64,000 nucleotides of DNA from Elstera cyanobacteriorum (GCF_002251735.1 NZ_NOXS01000034.1:124376-188375), one strand, 5' to 3'. Counted from the first letter of the stretch, positions 34,873 through 45,690 are shown. Program-made: numbers and translations. Notes: generated by a model not told the origin, from the letters alone.

Positions 34873-36426
34873 ATGTCCCAGCGCCCGGTTGTTTTGTGCA
34901 TTCTCGATGGCTGGGGGCTGCGGGCAGAGACCGAGAATAACGCCATCGCCCAAGCGAAAACCCCGACTTTCGACCGGCTCAGGGCGACCTGCCCGACCGG
35001 GCGGCTGAATGCGTCTGAACGGTTCGTTGGTCTACCGGAAGGCCAGATGGGTAATTCGGAAGTTGGGCACATGAACCTTGGCGCGGGCCGGATCGTCGTG
35101 CCGGACCTGCCCCGCATCGATAACGCCCTGCTGGATGGCTCGCTGGCGGCCAAACCGGGGCTAGCGGCCTTCGCGCACGCTGTGAAGGCCAAGGGCGGCG
35201 CGGCGCATCTGCTGGGGCTGATGTCGGACGGCGGCGTGCATAGCCATCAGGATCACATTGTCGGCGTCGCGAAGATTTTGGCCGCGCAGGGCGTGCCGGT
35301 GGTCATCCATGCTTTCACCGATGGCCGCGACACGCCGCCGCAAAGCGCGCTGACCTATCTGGCGCAGGTCGAAGCCGCGCTGGCGGGCGTTGCCGGGGTG
35401 AGCCTCGGCACCGTCTCTGGCCGGTTCTATGCGATGGACCGCGATAAGCGCTGGGACCGGGTGGAGGCCGCCTATTCGGCTATCGTCCAGGCCCAGGGCA
35501 AAACCGCCGCGAGCGCCAAGGCTGCTATCGACGCCTCCTATGCTGCGGGCGAGTTCGATGAATTCATTCAGCCGACGGTGATCGGCGCCTATGCCGGGAT
35601 GCGCGACGGCGATGGGCTGATGATGGTCAATTTCCGCGCCGACCGCGCCCGGGAAATCCTGACCGCGCTGGTCGATCCGGCTTTCGATGGGTTTGCGCGC
35701 GCCAAGACGGTCGATTTTTCGGCCAAGCTCGGCATGGTCGAATATTCCAGCGCGCTCAACGCTTTCTTCCCGGCACTGTTCCCGCCCGAAGATATTCCCG
35801 ATACGTTTGGCGAAGTGCTGGCTAAGGCGGGTAAGACCCAGTTGCGCATTGCCGAGACGGAGAAATACGCCCACGTCACCTTCTTCTTCAATGGCGGGGT
35901 TGAAACCGTGTTTCCGGGCGAGGAGCGCATTCTGGTTCCCAGCCCGAAGGTGAAAACCTATGACCTGCAGCCGTCGATGTCGGCGGTGGAAGTAACCGAT
36001 AAGCTGGTGGCCGCCATCGAAAGCGGCCGCTTCGATGCGGTGGTCGTCAATTACGCCAACACCGATATGGTCGGCCATTCGGGGATTCTAAGTGCCGCGA
36101 TTGAAGCGGTGGAAACGGTCGATGCGTGCCTAGCGCGGCTCGAAGCGGCGGTGGTCAAGGCGGGCGGTGCCATGCTGATCACGGCGGATCACGGCAATGC
36201 TGAACAGATGGAAGACCCGGAGACCCACGAACCCCACACGGCCCATACGCTCAACCTCGTGCCGACGATCCTCGTCAACGGTCCAGCGTCGGTGAAAGGG
36301 TTGCGCGATGGGGCGCTGGCGGATGTGGCCCCGACCTTGCTGGCGCTGATGGGCTTGCCGCAGCCCGCCGTGATGACGGGCCGCGCGCTTCTATCGGAAA
36401 CGGCGGTTCCGGCGGCGGCGGAATAG
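34873..36426 (+). CDS. gpmI: 2,3-bisphosphoglycerate-independent phosphoglycerate mutase
   Basis: A 517-residue alkaline-phosphatase-superfamily mutase. The metal-binding D-G-W-G appears near 11-14, the phosphoserine is S62 in G-Q-M-G-N-S-E-V-G-H, and the late metal ligands are in N-Y-A-N-T-D-M-V-G-H and T-A-D-H-G-N-A-E. It swaps 3- and 2-phosphoglycerate using manganese. It is followed by cell-wall genes and may head that cluster, since the envC-like gene starts one base after its stop. Confidence 0.96.
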   Translation: MSQRPVVLCILDGWGLRAETENNAIAQAKTPTFDRLRATCPTGRLNASERFVGLPEGQMGNSEVGHMNLGAGRIVVPDLPRIDNALLDGSLAAKPGLAAFAHAVKAKGGAAHLLGLMSDGGVHSHQDHIVGVAKILAAQGVPVVIHAFTDGRDTPPQSALTYLAQVEAALAGVAGVSLGTVSGRFYAMDRDKRWDRVEAAYSAIVQAQGKTAASAKAAIDASYAAGEFDEFIQPTVIGAYAGMRDGDGLMMVNFRADRAREILTALVDPAFDGFARAKTVDFSAKLGMVEYSSALNAFFPALFPPEDIPDTFGEVLAKAGKTQLRIAETEKYAHVTFFFNGGVETVFPGEERILVPSPKVKTYDLQPSMSAVEVTDKLVAAIESGRFDAVVVNYANTDMVGHSGILSAAIEAVETVDACLARLEAAVVKAGGAMLITADHGNAEQMEDPETHEPHTAHTLNLVPTILVNGPASVKGLRDGALADVAPTLLALMGLPQPAVMTGRALLSETAVPAAAE

Positions 36427-36427
36427 C

Positions 36428-37660
36428 ATGGCCTTCCGGCGGAGAGGGGCGGCGGCGCGCGGCGGGCTGATGCTCGCGGCGGCGCTGGCCGTTGCCCTGC
36501 CCGCCGGGGCGCAGCAGCGCAGCCCTGAGGAACAGAAGGCTCTGGAGCTGAAGCGGATCGAAAGCGATCTCGCGGCCGCCAGGGCCCAGCAGCAGAAATT
36601 GCAGCAGCAGCGTAAAGCCGCCCAGGACGAGGTCGAAGGCCTGCGTGCGCAACTGACCGTCGCCGGACGGTCAGCCAGCGAAAATGAAAAGGCGCTGTCG
36701 GATCTCGAGGGCGCCCTGCGCGATCTTGAGACGGATGCCGAGGATAAGCGCGTCACCATCGCCCTGCGCCGGGCGGAACTGGTGGAACTGCTGGCGACCG
36801 GCCAACGCCTCGCGCAGTTTCCGCCGGTCGCCTTGCTGATGCAGCCCGGCGACCCGCAAAATGCCATTCGCGCTGGGTTGATCATCGGCGGGACGGTGCC
36901 GACCGTGCAGGAGCGGTTACAGGCCCTGCGCGGGGAACTGGAAGAACTGGCCAAGGTCGATGATACCATCCGCCGCCAGCGCGACCGGGTGTCGGCGCAA
37001 GTGCGCGGTCTTGCGCAGGAGCGCTCGCAGATTGCCGCCCTGCTAAAGCGCAAGGAAGCGCTGGAAGAACAGCTTGAGGGCGAGGTTGATAAGTCCGGCG
37101 CCAAGCTGAAGCAGCTTTCCGCCAGCGCCAAGGATGTGCGCGAGCTTCTCGATAAGCTGATCGCCGAACGCCAAGCCGACGAACGCCGCCGGGCGGAGGA
37201 AGCGGGCCGGTCCGCCGTGCGCCGCGAACAGGCGGCGGGGCACGTTACCCTCGGTGACGCCGAAATCACGCCTAAATCTGGCCGCACTTTACCGGTAGCC
37301 GGAAAGATCACCGGCGCCTACGGTCAGGCGACCGATGTGGGCGCCACGGCGCGCGGCATGTCCATCGAAACCCGGTCGGGGGCGGTGGTTTTGTCGCCTG
37401 CTGGGGGGCGGGTCATCTTTTCCGGTCCTTTCCGGGGCTATGGGCTGATCTTGATTGTGGAACATCGGGATGGGTATCATAGTTTGCTTGCAGGGTTAGG
37501 TCGGCTGGACGCCACAGTGGGGCGGCAGGTCGATCCCGGCGAGCCGGTGGGGGCGATGGCGGAGGGGGGCGATCACGCGCCCGTGCTCTATTTCGAACTG
37601 CGCCGTCAGGGGCAGACATTGAACCCGCAGACCTGGGTGTCGGCGCAACGTGCCAATTAG
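36428..37660 (+). CDS. envC: EnvC-like murein hydrolase activator (degenerate M23 domain)
   Basis: A 410-residue exported protein: signal peptide about 1-28 (ending A-G-A-Q-Q), long coiled coils (about 30-110 and 160-265), and a C-terminal LytM domain (about 285-405). The zinc-binding His and Asp of active M23 enzymes are replaced (for example R-G-M-S-I-E and L-Y-F-E-L), so it probably activates amidases in the way EnvC does and does not cut peptidoglycan itself. It lies upstream of ctpA, a common alphaproteobacterial pairing. Confidence 0.85.
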   Translation: MAFRRRGAAARGGLMLAAALAVALPAGAQQRSPEEQKALELKRIESDLAAARAQQQKLQQQRKAAQDEVEGLRAQLTVAGRSASENEKALSDLEGALRDLETDAEDKRVTIALRRAELVELLATGQRLAQFPPVALLMQPGDPQNAIRAGLIIGGTVPTVQERLQALRGELEELAKVDDTIRRQRDRVSAQVRGLAQERSQIAALLKRKEALEEQLEGEVDKSGAKLKQLSASAKDVRELLDKLIAERQADERRRAEEAGRSAVRREQAAGHVTLGDAEITPKSGRTLPVAGKITGAYGQATDVGATARGMSIETRSGAVVLSPAGGRVIFSGPFRGYGLILIVEHRDGYHSLLAGLGRLDATVGRQVDPGEPVGAMAEGGDHAPVLYFELRRQGQTLNPQTWVSAQRAN

Positions 37661-37668
37661 GAGTGGTA

Positions 37669-39051
37669 ATGCAGCAGCCTCCTCTCTCGCCTGAAACCCG
37701 GTCGTCCCGGCTTCGTTATCTTGCGCGCGGCGCCGCCATTGGGCTGCTGATCGGCACGGGCGTGGTTATCGGCCAAGCGCTGAGCATCCCCGAAACCTTG
37801 GCGCAGACCAAAACCTCGGATACCTACCGCCAGCTTGATCTGTTCAGTCAGGTCTTCGAGCGGGTGCGCGCCGATTACGTCGATAAGGTTTCCGATCAGC
37901 AACTGATCGAATCGGCCATCAACGGCATGCTGACCTCGCTCGACCCGCATTCGTCCTATATGAACGCCAAGAGCTTCCAGGAAATGCAGGTGCAGACCAC
38001 CGGCGAGTTCGGCGGTTTGGGGCTGGAAGTCGGCCAGGAACAGGGCGTGATTAAGGTCGTCTCCCCCATCGACGATACCCCCGCCAGCAAGGCTGGGCTA
38101 AAGCCCAACGATCTCATCACCCATATCAATGGCGAAGCAGTGCTGGGCCTGACGCTGCAAGAATCGGTCGAGAAAATGCGCGGGCCGGTGAATAGCGAGG
38201 TGCGCCTGACCATCCGGCGCGAGGGCCGCGATGCCTTCGACGTGACGCTGACGCGCGCCGTTATTAAGGTGGAAAGCGTCCGGTCGCGCCTGGAAGGCGA
38301 GGATATCGGCTATATCCGCATCACCAGCTTCACCCAGCAGACCGATAGCGGTTTGCAGAACGCCATGAAGAAGTTCAAGGAACAGGCGGGCACTAAGCTG
38401 AAGGGGATCGTGCTGGATCTGCGCCGCAATCCGGGCGGGTTGCTGGATCAGGCGGTAGCCGTGTCCGATGATTTTTTGGAGCAGGGGGAAATTACCTCCA
38501 CCTCCAGCCCGCGCCGCCCGGAAGGGGCAACGCGCTTTAACGCCAAGCCCGGCGATATTACCGGCGGCCTGCCGATCGTCGTGCTGATCGACGATGGCTC
38601 GGCCTCGGCGTCGGAAATCGTGGCGGGCGCCTTGCAGGACCATAAGCGCGCCGTGATCATGGGCGTGAAGTCCTTCGGCAAAGGCTCGGTGCAGACGGTC
38701 ATGCCGCTGGGGCCAGGGAATGGCGCCATGCGCCTGACCACCGCGCTCTACTACACGCCGTCGGGCCGGTCGATCCAACAGAAGGGGATCGAGCCGGATA
38801 TCGTCGTGCCGTTGGCGCGTGTCGAGGCGATCAATACCGGCGAACGCCGGAGTGAAGCGTCGCTGCGCGGCTCCATCCGCAACCCGAATGATCGCAGCGG
38901 CGGTGCGGCAACGCCCGCCATCGCCCCAGCTCCGGCGGCGAATGGCGAGCAGGCGCCGCTCACCCTTGGGTCGGCGGATGACTACCAGCTTGCCCGCGCG
39001 GTCGATCTGCTGCGCGGTATTTCGATCTACGTCAACCGCGCTCCGAACTGA
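37669..39051 (+). CDS. ctpA: C-terminal processing protease, S41 family
   Basis: A 460-residue protease with a signal anchor (about residues 19-40), a PDZ domain (about 90-180) and the S41 core. The Ser/Lys dyad is S313 (G-S-A-S-A-S-E) and K338 (S-F-G-K-G-S), 25 residues apart as in known C-terminal processing proteases. It trims exported proteins in the periplasm. ATG 37669 lies six bases after TAGGAG and is preferred to the GTG at 37663. The tail (about 400-430) is Ala/Pro-rich. Confidence 0.94.
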   Translation: MQQPPLSPETRSSRLRYLARGAAIGLLIGTGVVIGQALSIPETLAQTKTSDTYRQLDLFSQVFERVRADYVDKVSDQQLIESAINGMLTSLDPHSSYMNAKSFQEMQVQTTGEFGGLGLEVGQEQGVIKVVSPIDDTPASKAGLKPNDLITHINGEAVLGLTLQESVEKMRGPVNSEVRLTIRREGRDAFDVTLTRAVIKVESVRSRLEGEDIGYIRITSFTQQTDSGLQNAMKKFKEQAGTKLKGIVLDLRRNPGGLLDQAVAVSDDFLEQGEITSTSSPRRPEGATRFNAKPGDITGGLPIVVLIDDGSASASEIVAGALQDHKRAVIMGVKSFGKGSVQTVMPLGPGNGAMRLTTALYYTPSGRSIQQKGIEPDIVVPLARVEAINTGERRSEASLRGSIRNPNDRSGGAATPAIAPAPAANGEQAPLTLGSADDYQLARAVDLLRGISIYVNRAPN

Positions 39052-39085
39052 GCCGGGCCAACCAGCAGAAGGCTGAGCGACCGCC

Positions 39086-40273
39086 ATGTCCAGCATGTCC
39101 CATCCCAGCGGCGCTGCGCCGCAGAACCGAGGCGGCGGGATTCTCGCGGCCGCTTGGCTCCTGCTGATCGCCCTGTTCGCCGGGGTAGCGGCCTGGGTTT
39201 TCGCCGTCACGCGCGGGGCGGAGGTTCCGGTGGCGCTGAAGCCCTTGGCGTCGGCGACGGTCACCCTTGCCCCGGCGAAGCCAGTGGCCCCCGCGCCCGT
39301 CGCGGCGGCCCCGAAGGCAGAAGCCGCAAAACCGGCCCCGACAACCGCAACGCCCGCGCCGATGCCGACGCCTGCGCCCGCGATGGTGTCGCCCCCCGCC
39401 TCCGTTGCCGTGCTGCCGCCCCCGGCCCCGGCGCTTCCGGGGCAACCGCTGGCCGCGATCGAACCGGCCCTGCTGCGCGATAGCCCCTATGGCCCGATTC
39501 CGCGCCTGTCGGCGGACCGCAAGCGCGCCCCCTGGCAGGTCTATGCCGCGCCCTTCGACGCGAGCGACACGCGCCCGCGCATCTCGGTCGTCGTCACCGG
39601 CCTTGGGCTGGCGAAAGATGTAACCGACCGGGCTATCGCGAGCTTGCCGCCGCAGATTTCTCTGAGCTTCAGCCCCTATGCTGCGGAGACGCCGAGCGCC
39701 GTTGCGGCGGCGCGTCAGCGCGGGCATGAGGCGTTGCTTGATCTCGCGCTGGAGCCGGTCAACTACCCGACCGTCGATCCCGGCCCGGCGACCCTGGTTT
39801 CGACCTATTCTGCGACCGATAATGTTGCGCGGCTGGACTGGGTGTTGGCGCGGGCGCAGGGCACCATCGGTGTAATCGCCCAGTTCGGCGACTCCTTCGG
39901 CGCGAGTGCAATGGCGATGGCCCCGATTGCGCAGGCCTTGCGCGAACGGGGGCTGATGTATGTGGATAACCGCGCCAGCCCGCAGCCAGCGATGATCCGC
40001 CTGTCGCGCGATTTCGCGGTGCCCTGGGCCTTTGCCGATGCCACCGTGCCCTTCGGTTCGGCGGATGAGGCGGAGGCACTGGTCGCCACCTTACACGCGC
40101 TGGAAAAATCGACGGTGAAACAGCGGTCGGTCATGGCCTTGGTGCCGGTCAGCCCGGTTGCTATCGTGACACTGGCCAATTGGGCCAAGACGGTAGAGCC
40201 GCGCGGCTTCGCCCTCGCCCCGGTCAGCGCTATCGCCAACCGCCAAGATGAACGGGATGCGGTGCGCCCATGA
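39086..40273 (+). CDS. Divergent polysaccharide deacetylase family protein
   Basis: A 395-residue protein: one membrane segment (about 16-40), a Pro/Ala-rich spacer (about 55-135), and a C-terminal domain of the divergent polysaccharide deacetylase (YibQ) family starting at I-S-V-V-V-T-G-L-G-L near 169. The I-S-L-S-F-S-P-Y-A stretch is typical. It is anchored in the inner membrane and is commonly found with EnvC and CtpA. The exact reaction is not established; the deacetylase metal site is not fully kept. Confidence 0.85.
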   Translation: MSSMSHPSGAAPQNRGGGILAAAWLLLIALFAGVAAWVFAVTRGAEVPVALKPLASATVTLAPAKPVAPAPVAAAPKAEAAKPAPTTATPAPMPTPAPAMVSPPASVAVLPPPAPALPGQPLAAIEPALLRDSPYGPIPRLSADRKRAPWQVYAAPFDASDTRPRISVVVTGLGLAKDVTDRAIASLPPQISLSFSPYAAETPSAVAAARQRGHEALLDLALEPVNYPTVDPGPATLVSTYSATDNVARLDWVLARAQGTIGVIAQFGDSFGASAMAMAPIAQALRERGLMYVDNRASPQPAMIRLSRDFAVPWAFADATVPFGSADEAEALVATLHALEKSTVKQRSVMALVPVSPVAIVTLANWAKTVEPRGFALAPVSAIANRQDERDAVRP

Positions 40274-40755
40274 CCGCAACGATGGAAGTCAACGGCGTCC
40301 GCTACCGGTTGGGCGTCGGGTTGATGCTGGTCAATGCCGACGGCCTGATCTTCGTCGGCGAGCGCGAGGATACGCCGGGCGCTTGGCAAATGCCGCAAGG
40401 CGGGATCGACGACGGCGAAGACCCGCGCGCGGCGGCCCTGCGCGAGTTGGGCGAGGAAATCGGCACCGAGGCGGCGGTGATCGAGGCCGAAACCGCCGAT
40501 TGGCTGCGTTATGATTTCCCGGATTTTCTGGCCGGGAAAGCCTTTAAGGGCAAATACGCCGGGCAGATGCAAAAATGGTATCTGCTGCGCTTCACCGGCG
40601 CCGATAGCGATATTCGCCTCGATGCGCACGAACAGGAGTTTAGCCGTTGGCGCTGGTCGTCGGCGGAAGACGTGCTAACGGCGATCGTGCCGTTCAAGCG
40701 CGGCCTGTATGAACAAGTTCTGGCCGAATTCGGCCCCCTTTTGACCCGCGCTTAA
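40270..40755 (+). CDS. rppH: RNA pyrophosphohydrolase
   Basis: A 161-residue Nudix hydrolase. The Nudix box is G-G-I-D-D-G-E-D-P with R-E-L-G-E-E-I-G (about 39-60). The surrounding residues (G-V-G-L-M-L near 15-20, W-Q-M-P-Q-G near 33-38) match RppH/NudH, which removes pyrophosphate from mRNA 5' ends to start decay. Its ATG overlaps the preceding stop (ATGA), and its own stop overlaps that of the convergent tonB. Confidence 0.93.
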   Translation: MTATMEVNGVRYRLGVGLMLVNADGLIFVGEREDTPGAWQMPQGGIDDGEDPRAAALRELGEEIGTEAAVIEAETADWLRYDFPDFLAGKAFKGKYAGQMQKWYLLRFTGADSDIRLDAHEQEFSRWRWSSAEDVLTAIVPFKRGLYEQVLAEFGPLLTRA

Positions 40756-41486
40756 TCGGTTAGCCGAAACGGCACCTCCACCTCTGCCCAGGCGGGGGTT
40801 GGTGTGCCGTTTTCGTGCGCCGGTTCCAAAACCCAGGCACGCGCGGCGCTCAGGGCGGTTTGATCCAGCAACCGATGCCCGGAACTGCGCAACAGGCTTA
40901 CTTCCGCCACGCGGCCATCGGCGCCGATCAACAGCTTGAGCCGGACCGTGCCTTCAATCTCGTCGCGCTGCGCCTGGGCTGGATAGGCGGGTGCTGGGCG
41001 GTGGCGGAATGTCGGCGCGGTCAGGTGGACCGGGGCGGGCGGCCCTGGGATGGATGGTTCTGGTATGACAGGTGCCGCCGCTGCGATCTCGGTTGACGCC
41101 CCTGGCGCCATCGCGGGAGCGGCGGCTACCGGCGCAGGCACCGGGGGCGCCGAGCGGGGGGCGGACTTGACTGGGCGCGGTTTCGGTGCCGGCAGGGCCG
41201 CGCTCGGTGGTACAACCGGCAGCGGGTCAGGTGTGGCTTGCGCCGCCTCCTGCGTGGCGGCAGGGGCCGGTGACGGCGGGCTATCGGCTTGCGGCGCCGG
41301 TTCCACAGGCGACGGAGCGAGGGCGACCAGTGCGACCGTTACACGCGGGGCGGGGGGCGGCACGGCATCGCGCGGCAGCGGTGCCCGTAGCACGGCGGCC
41401 AGCACAGCGGCGTGCAGCAGCAGGGAACCGACGACGCCCAGCGGCCCGAGACCGCGCGCTAAGCGGCTGAACGTCCGCTCGGTCAC
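40752..41486 (-). CDS. tonB: TonB-family energy transducer
   Basis: A 244-residue protein with one N-terminal membrane anchor (about 15-34), a Pro/Ala-rich periplasmic span (about 38-160), and a C-terminal TonB domain with [14 protein letters not shown] near 168-181. It passes proton-motive energy to outer-membrane receptors. No exbB or exbD is nearby. It overlaps the stop of the histidine kinase gene (ATGA), tying it to a sensory operon. Confidence 0.85.
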   Translation of the reverse strand: MTERTFSRLARGLGPLGVVGSLLLHAAVLAAVLRAPLPRDAVPPPAPRVTVALVALAPSPVEPAPQADSPPSPAPAATQEAAQATPDPLPVVPPSAALPAPKPRPVKSAPRSAPPVPAPVAAAPAMAPGASTEIAAAAPVIPEPSIPGPPAPVHLTAPTFRHRPAPAYPAQAQRDEIEGTVRLKLLIGADGRVAEVSLLRSSGHRLLDQTALSAARAWVLEPAHENGTPTPAWAEVEVPFRLTD

Positions 41487-44299
41487 AGGCCGGGGTCGGC
41501 GGCTAGATCGTCGCCGCCAAGACTTTGCGCTTCCCAGGCGGCCAGCACCGCTAGCCCGTCGCGGTGGGTGGCACGCAGGGTAGGAATGCTACCACGCTCC
41601 TCGGGTGCGGCTTCGAGGTCGCGGGCCAAGGCGCGCAGCCGGGCGAACCCATAGTTCCCCGCCGCGCCCGCCAGCTTATGGGCAGCATCGGCACGCGCGG
41701 GCGCGTCGACGGCTTGGGCGAGGTCGGTCAAATAGCGGTCGAGCACCGAGCGGCAGACGCTGAGCAGGCGGCGGGTTTCCTGCTCCCCCAGGGCTTCGCA
41801 GAGTTCATCGAGCGGTTGCGGGTCGAGCAACGGCGGCCCGGCGTCGGCATCGGGCGGGGCGGGGTCTTCCGCCGGTTCGCTGCGCCAGGTGGGGGAGAGG
41901 GCGCTATCCTCCTGATCCCACAGCATTTCGCCGGACGACAGCACGGCCAAGGCCCGGTCGAGGCGGGCGGAGTCGATCGGTTTGCCTAAAACGCCAGACA
42001 TCCCCGCCCGGCGGCAGGCGGCGAAAATATCCGGCATCAGATTAGCGGTAACGGCCAGGATCGGCAGCGGTTCCGCCCGTTCCGTTGCACGGGCGAGCAG
42101 GCGGCGCGACACCTCGTAGCCGTCCATGCCCGGCAGGCGCAGATCGACCAGCACGACATCGACCCGATGGCTTTCAAAGGCGGTCAGCGCTTCCGGCCCG
42201 TCCTTGGCGATCACCACCCGATGCCCCGCCCGGCGCAGCAGGCCGGAGAGCACCTGACGGTTGACCTCCTCGTCTTCCACCAGCAGGGCGACCAGTGAGG
42301 GCGCGTCGCGGCGGCGGTTGGCCGGGCGGGTTGCCGGGGCGGCGCTGGAGCGGGCGAAGGAGAGATCAATCCAGAACCGGCTGCCGGTGCCAACCAGACT
42401 ATCGACCCCCATGCGCCCGCCCATGCCTTCCACCAGCCGCTTGCCGATGGCGAGGCCGAGGCCCGACCCGCCGAAGCGCCGAGCGGTGCCGCTTTCGACC
42501 TGATAGAAGGCATCGAAGAGGCGCGGGAGTGCCTCGGGCGGGATGCCGATGCCCGTATCCTCCACCGTAAAACGCAGGGCGATCCGTTCGGTCGCCGATT
42601 CTTGCACGGGGGCGCGGGTAACGGTCAGGCGCACCGCACCGCGCGGGGTGAATTTCACCGCATTGCCCAGCAGATTGAACAGCACTTGGCGCAGCCGGGC
42701 CGGGTCGCCCATCAGGTGGGCGGGTAGATCCGGTTCGATGGTCAGATCGACGCGCAGGCCCTTGGGTTCGGCGGTCACGCGCGTTAGGTCCACGAGGCCG
42801 CGCAACAGCGTCCCAAGGTTGAAGTCGCGGTTGTCGAAACTCACCTGCCCGGCTTCGATGCGCGACATATCCAAAAGATCATCGAGCAGCACCGATAGCA
42901 TTTCGCCCGATTGGCGGATGGTCGCAACATAGGCGCGGGCGGTGGAGGAGAGCGCCTCCGCCTCCAAAAGTTCGGCCAACCCGATGATACCGTTCATCGG
43001 CGTGCGCAACTCGTGGCTCATCACCGCCAGAAACTCGGTCTTGGCGTAGGTCGCGGCTTCAGCTTGTTCCTTCGCGGCGCGCAGTTCGGCGGTGCGGTCA
43101 TCGACCATCCGGCGCAGGCCGGTCTGATAGGCGTAGATCTTGCCCGCCATATCATTGAAGACTTCCGCCAGTCCCGCCACCTCCCGGCTGCCTTGCACGG
43201 GGGCGGGCAGCGGGGCCTGCGTGCCGCCAAGCGACCGGGCGGCCTGCGATAAGGCACCCAAAGGGGCGGCGATGCCGCGCGCGATTAAAATGGTGGTCAG
43301 CAGGGTTAGCAGCAGCGCGCCGATCATCGTCAGCGTGCCCGCCGTCTTCAACCGTTCGACCGTGCTCAGAGTTTCCGCCTGATCGGCCTTGACGATCAAG
43401 CCCCAGCGGAAGGTCGGCAGATAGCGCCATGCCGCAATGACCGGCTCGCCCCGGTAATCGACCAGAATATCGGTGCCCCGGTCGCCGTTGAGGGCTTTCG
43501 CCATCGCCGTGCCGAGGGGGGTATCGAAATAGAGCGACCCTAACTCCTGCCGATGCCGCACCGGGCCGAACAGCAGTGCCGCCTGCACCCCTTTACCGCC
43601 GACGATCGCTTCCCCCGACCGGCCCAGGGCGGCGGTATCGCCGATGATGTCGATCACCGTGCGCTTATCGATTTGCAGGGCGACGACGCCGATCAGCGTG
43701 CCATCCTCGAACACGGGGGCTGCGACGAACGCCGCAAGATCGCCCGACCGTTCGAGGTAGGAGAAGTCAGACACTTCGGCCTGCAACAGTGTCCGCGCCC
43801 GGTCGAACACCCCAGCGAGAACGGAGGTGCGGCCCGGCCCGCGCGCTAAATTGATGCCGATGTGGAATTTATCAATATCAGCGAATTTCACCGTGCCATC
43901 GGCGGCGATCAGGAAAATATCGGCGGCGCCGATGGCCACCCGGTAGCGGTTCAGGTCTTCGGCATAGCGTGCTTCCGCCTGCTGACGCCGAAAGAGGTTG
44001 CCGAAGTCGGACACGGCGGCAATCACGGCGGGCATGCGCGCGAGCAGGCTGACTTCCGACAGCCGGTCGCGGGCGAAACTTTCGATCCGCGCGGCCTTTT
44101 GATCGGCCAGCGAGGCCATGCGCGCCCGGGTTTCCGTTTCCAAGGCCGATTGCGTCGCGGTGAAATAAAGCCAGACCAGCGACATCAGCGGCAGCACTGC
44201 CAGCAACAGCGTTCCCAGCGCAATTTCGGCGGCCAACGGAATGCGGGCGCGGCGCCAGAAACTGCGGCGGGCGGGACGAAAGGGTTTCGCGTCGCTCAT
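41483..44299 (-). CDS. Hybrid sensor histidine kinase (Cache-HAMP-HisKA-HATPase-REC-Hpt)
   Basis: A 938-residue membrane kinase. Order: TM1 (about 28-50), a double-Cache-like periplasmic domain (about 55-315), TM2 (about 325-347), HAMP, HisKA with H429 (S-H-E-L-R-T-P), HATPase (D-T-G-I-G-I-P and G-G-S-G-L-G-L-A), receiver with D719 ([10 protein letters not shown]), and Hpt with H874 (A-H-K-L-A-G-A-A-G). All phosphotransfer residues are intact, but no output response regulator is encoded nearby. ATG 44299 overlaps the binding-protein stop. The kinase, binding protein and TonB form one operon. Confidence 0.92.
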   Translation of the reverse strand: MSDAKPFRPARRSFWRRARIPLAAEIALGTLLLAVLPLMSLVWLYFTATQSALETETRARMASLADQKAARIESFARDRLSEVSLLARMPAVIAAVSDFGNLFRRQQAEARYAEDLNRYRVAIGAADIFLIAADGTVKFADIDKFHIGINLARGPGRTSVLAGVFDRARTLLQAEVSDFSYLERSGDLAAFVAAPVFEDGTLIGVVALQIDKRTVIDIIGDTAALGRSGEAIVGGKGVQAALLFGPVRHRQELGSLYFDTPLGTAMAKALNGDRGTDILVDYRGEPVIAAWRYLPTFRWGLIVKADQAETLSTVERLKTAGTLTMIGALLLTLLTTILIARGIAAPLGALSQAARSLGGTQAPLPAPVQGSREVAGLAEVFNDMAGKIYAYQTGLRRMVDDRTAELRAAKEQAEAATYAKTEFLAVMSHELRTPMNGIIGLAELLEAEALSSTARAYVATIRQSGEMLSVLLDDLLDMSRIEAGQVSFDNRDFNLGTLLRGLVDLTRVTAEPKGLRVDLTIEPDLPAHLMGDPARLRQVLFNLLGNAVKFTPRGAVRLTVTRAPVQESATERIALRFTVEDTGIGIPPEALPRLFDAFYQVESGTARRFGGSGLGLAIGKRLVEGMGGRMGVDSLVGTGSRFWIDLSFARSSAAPATRPANRRRDAPSLVALLVEDEEVNRQVLSGLLRRAGHRVVIAKDGPEALTAFESHRVDVVLVDLRLPGMDGYEVSRRLLARATERAEPLPILAVTANLMPDIFAACRRAGMSGVLGKPIDSARLDRALAVLSSGEMLWDQEDSALSPTWRSEPAEDPAPPDADAGPPLLDPQPLDELCEALGEQETRRLLSVCRSVLDRYLTDLAQAVDAPARADAAHKLAGAAGNYGFARLRALARDLEAAPEERGSIPTLRATHRDGLAVLAAWEAQSLGGDDLAADPGL

Positions 44300-45597
44300 C
44301 GGATCGTCCGCGCGTCGGCAAGCGGCGGCTCCCAGCGGGCGCCCCAAGCGTCGTACAGCCGGTCGAGCGCGTGTTGCCAGTCGTCGGGGTCGAGCAACGT
44401 GGGGAAGGGGACGGGGCGCACCGGGCGGCTGCTGTCCCACACAGTGTCGATCTGGCCGTCGTCGGTAATCTTGCCAATGCGCACGGTTTTCCAAGCATAG
44501 AAGGTGAAGGGATCAATCGAGATCACCCCGCCCGGCGCCAGGAAGGACAGGCCGCCTAAAACCGGGCGCACGTCGCGCCAGGCAACCGATTGGGCGTCGC
44601 GCACCGCCCGCGCCCACAGGTGAATGCCGACATAGGCCGCCTCCATCGCCGCCGTGACGGGGACTTCGGGGCCGAAGCCGCGCAGCAGCCGGGCCTTAAA
44701 CGCCTCGCTTTCCGCCGTGCGGATACTGTTGAAGGAGCTTTGCACCACGTAATCGCCCGCCATCAGCAACGGACCAATGGCGCGGATATCATCCTCGGTC
44801 ACGGCAAAGGACATGACGGGTGTATGGTTCGACATAATGCCCGCCCCGCGCAGGGCTGTGGTGAAGGGGCCGTTGATCGTGCCGGCGCTGAAGTTGAAGA
44901 TCACATCCGGGCGGGCGGCCTGAATGCGCGCCAGGACTGTGCCGAAATCCTGGGTGGTGTGGGACACATATTCCTCCCCCACCACCTGCCCGCGCAGGGC
45001 GTTGGTTTGCAAGCGCACCAGCCGGGCGGCGATCCGCGCATTCACCCCATCGAGACCGACGATAAAAATGCGGCGCCCCAGCGTATCCATCGACCATTTG
45101 ATCACCGGGATGATCTGCTGGTTGGGGGCGGAGCCGAGATAGAGGATGTTCGGCGACTCCTCGATCCCCTCGGTCGGATAGGGGTAGATCAACCCGGCGT
45201 CGGCGGCTTCGATCAGCGGGCGGACGCTTTTGCGGCAGCCGGAGGTGGCGCAGCCGAAAATGGCCGGAACCTTCTCCCGCCCCAGCAGGCGCTGCACTTC
45301 GGCCAGGGCGACGGCATTGTCCGACATCGTATCGGCGGTCACGGCCTCCAGCGGGCGCCCGAGCAAGCCACCGGCGGTATTGATTTCCTGGATCGCGAGG
45401 CGCTGGGCTTTTTCGACATTGCGATCGGCGACCGACAGCGGCCCCGTGCGGGCGATCAGCAGACCGATCTTGATCGGGCGGGTGCTGGCGGGCGGCCCAT
45501 CGAGCGCGATGCGGATGGCCCCCATCGCCGCCAGTGTCGCAACGACGGTGACGAAGACCCCGACCATGAACCCATTGCGCCGCCGCCGCTTGACCAT
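44296..45597 (-). CDS. UrtA/AmiC-like periplasmic substrate-binding protein
   Basis: A 433-residue type I periplasmic binding protein. Motifs such as G-P-L-S-V-A-D near 52, [20 protein letters not shown] and V-G-L-D-G-V-N match the urea/amide (UrtA, AmiC) branch. The N-terminus has basic residues and one hydrophobic segment (about 10-31) with no clear cleavage site, so it may stay anchored. No ABC permease or ATPase is adjacent; instead it overlaps a hybrid histidine kinase, so it probably presents a ligand to that sensor. Confidence 0.85.
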   Translation of the reverse strand: MVKRRRRNGFMVGVFVTVVATLAAMGAIRIALDGPPASTRPIKIGLLIARTGPLSVADRNVEKAQRLAIQEINTAGGLLGRPLEAVTADTMSDNAVALAEVQRLLGREKVPAIFGCATSGCRKSVRPLIEAADAGLIYPYPTEGIEESPNILYLGSAPNQQIIPVIKWSMDTLGRRIFIVGLDGVNARIAARLVRLQTNALRGQVVGEEYVSHTTQDFGTVLARIQAARPDVIFNFSAGTINGPFTTALRGAGIMSNHTPVMSFAVTEDDIRAIGPLLMAGDYVVQSSFNSIRTAESEAFKARLLRGFGPEVPVTAAMEAAYVGIHLWARAVRDAQSVAWRDVRPVLGGLSFLAPGGVISIDPFTFYAWKTVRIGKITDDGQIDTVWDSSRPVRPVPFPTLLDPDDWQHALDRLYDAWGARWEPPLADARTIR

Positions 45598-45650
45598 CGT
45601 TCCCCAACCCTTATTCGGCTGTCATTGTGCGGCAGGCGGTTGAGGCCGCA

Positions 45651-45690
45651 AATAAAAAACGGCGGGGTGCCGTGGCACACACCGCCGTTT
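45651..45690 (-). terminator. Terminator of the cbiM transcript
   Basis: On the minus strand, AAACGGCGG (plus 45690-45682) pairs with CCGCCGTTT (plus 45665-45657), followed by TTTATTT. It lies after the cbiM stop and before the binding-protein gene, separating the two units. Confidence 0.75.

Noticed and set aside
36428-37660. Active M23 peptidase
   Set aside because: The zinc-binding His and Asp residues are replaced, so an EnvC-like activator is more likely.
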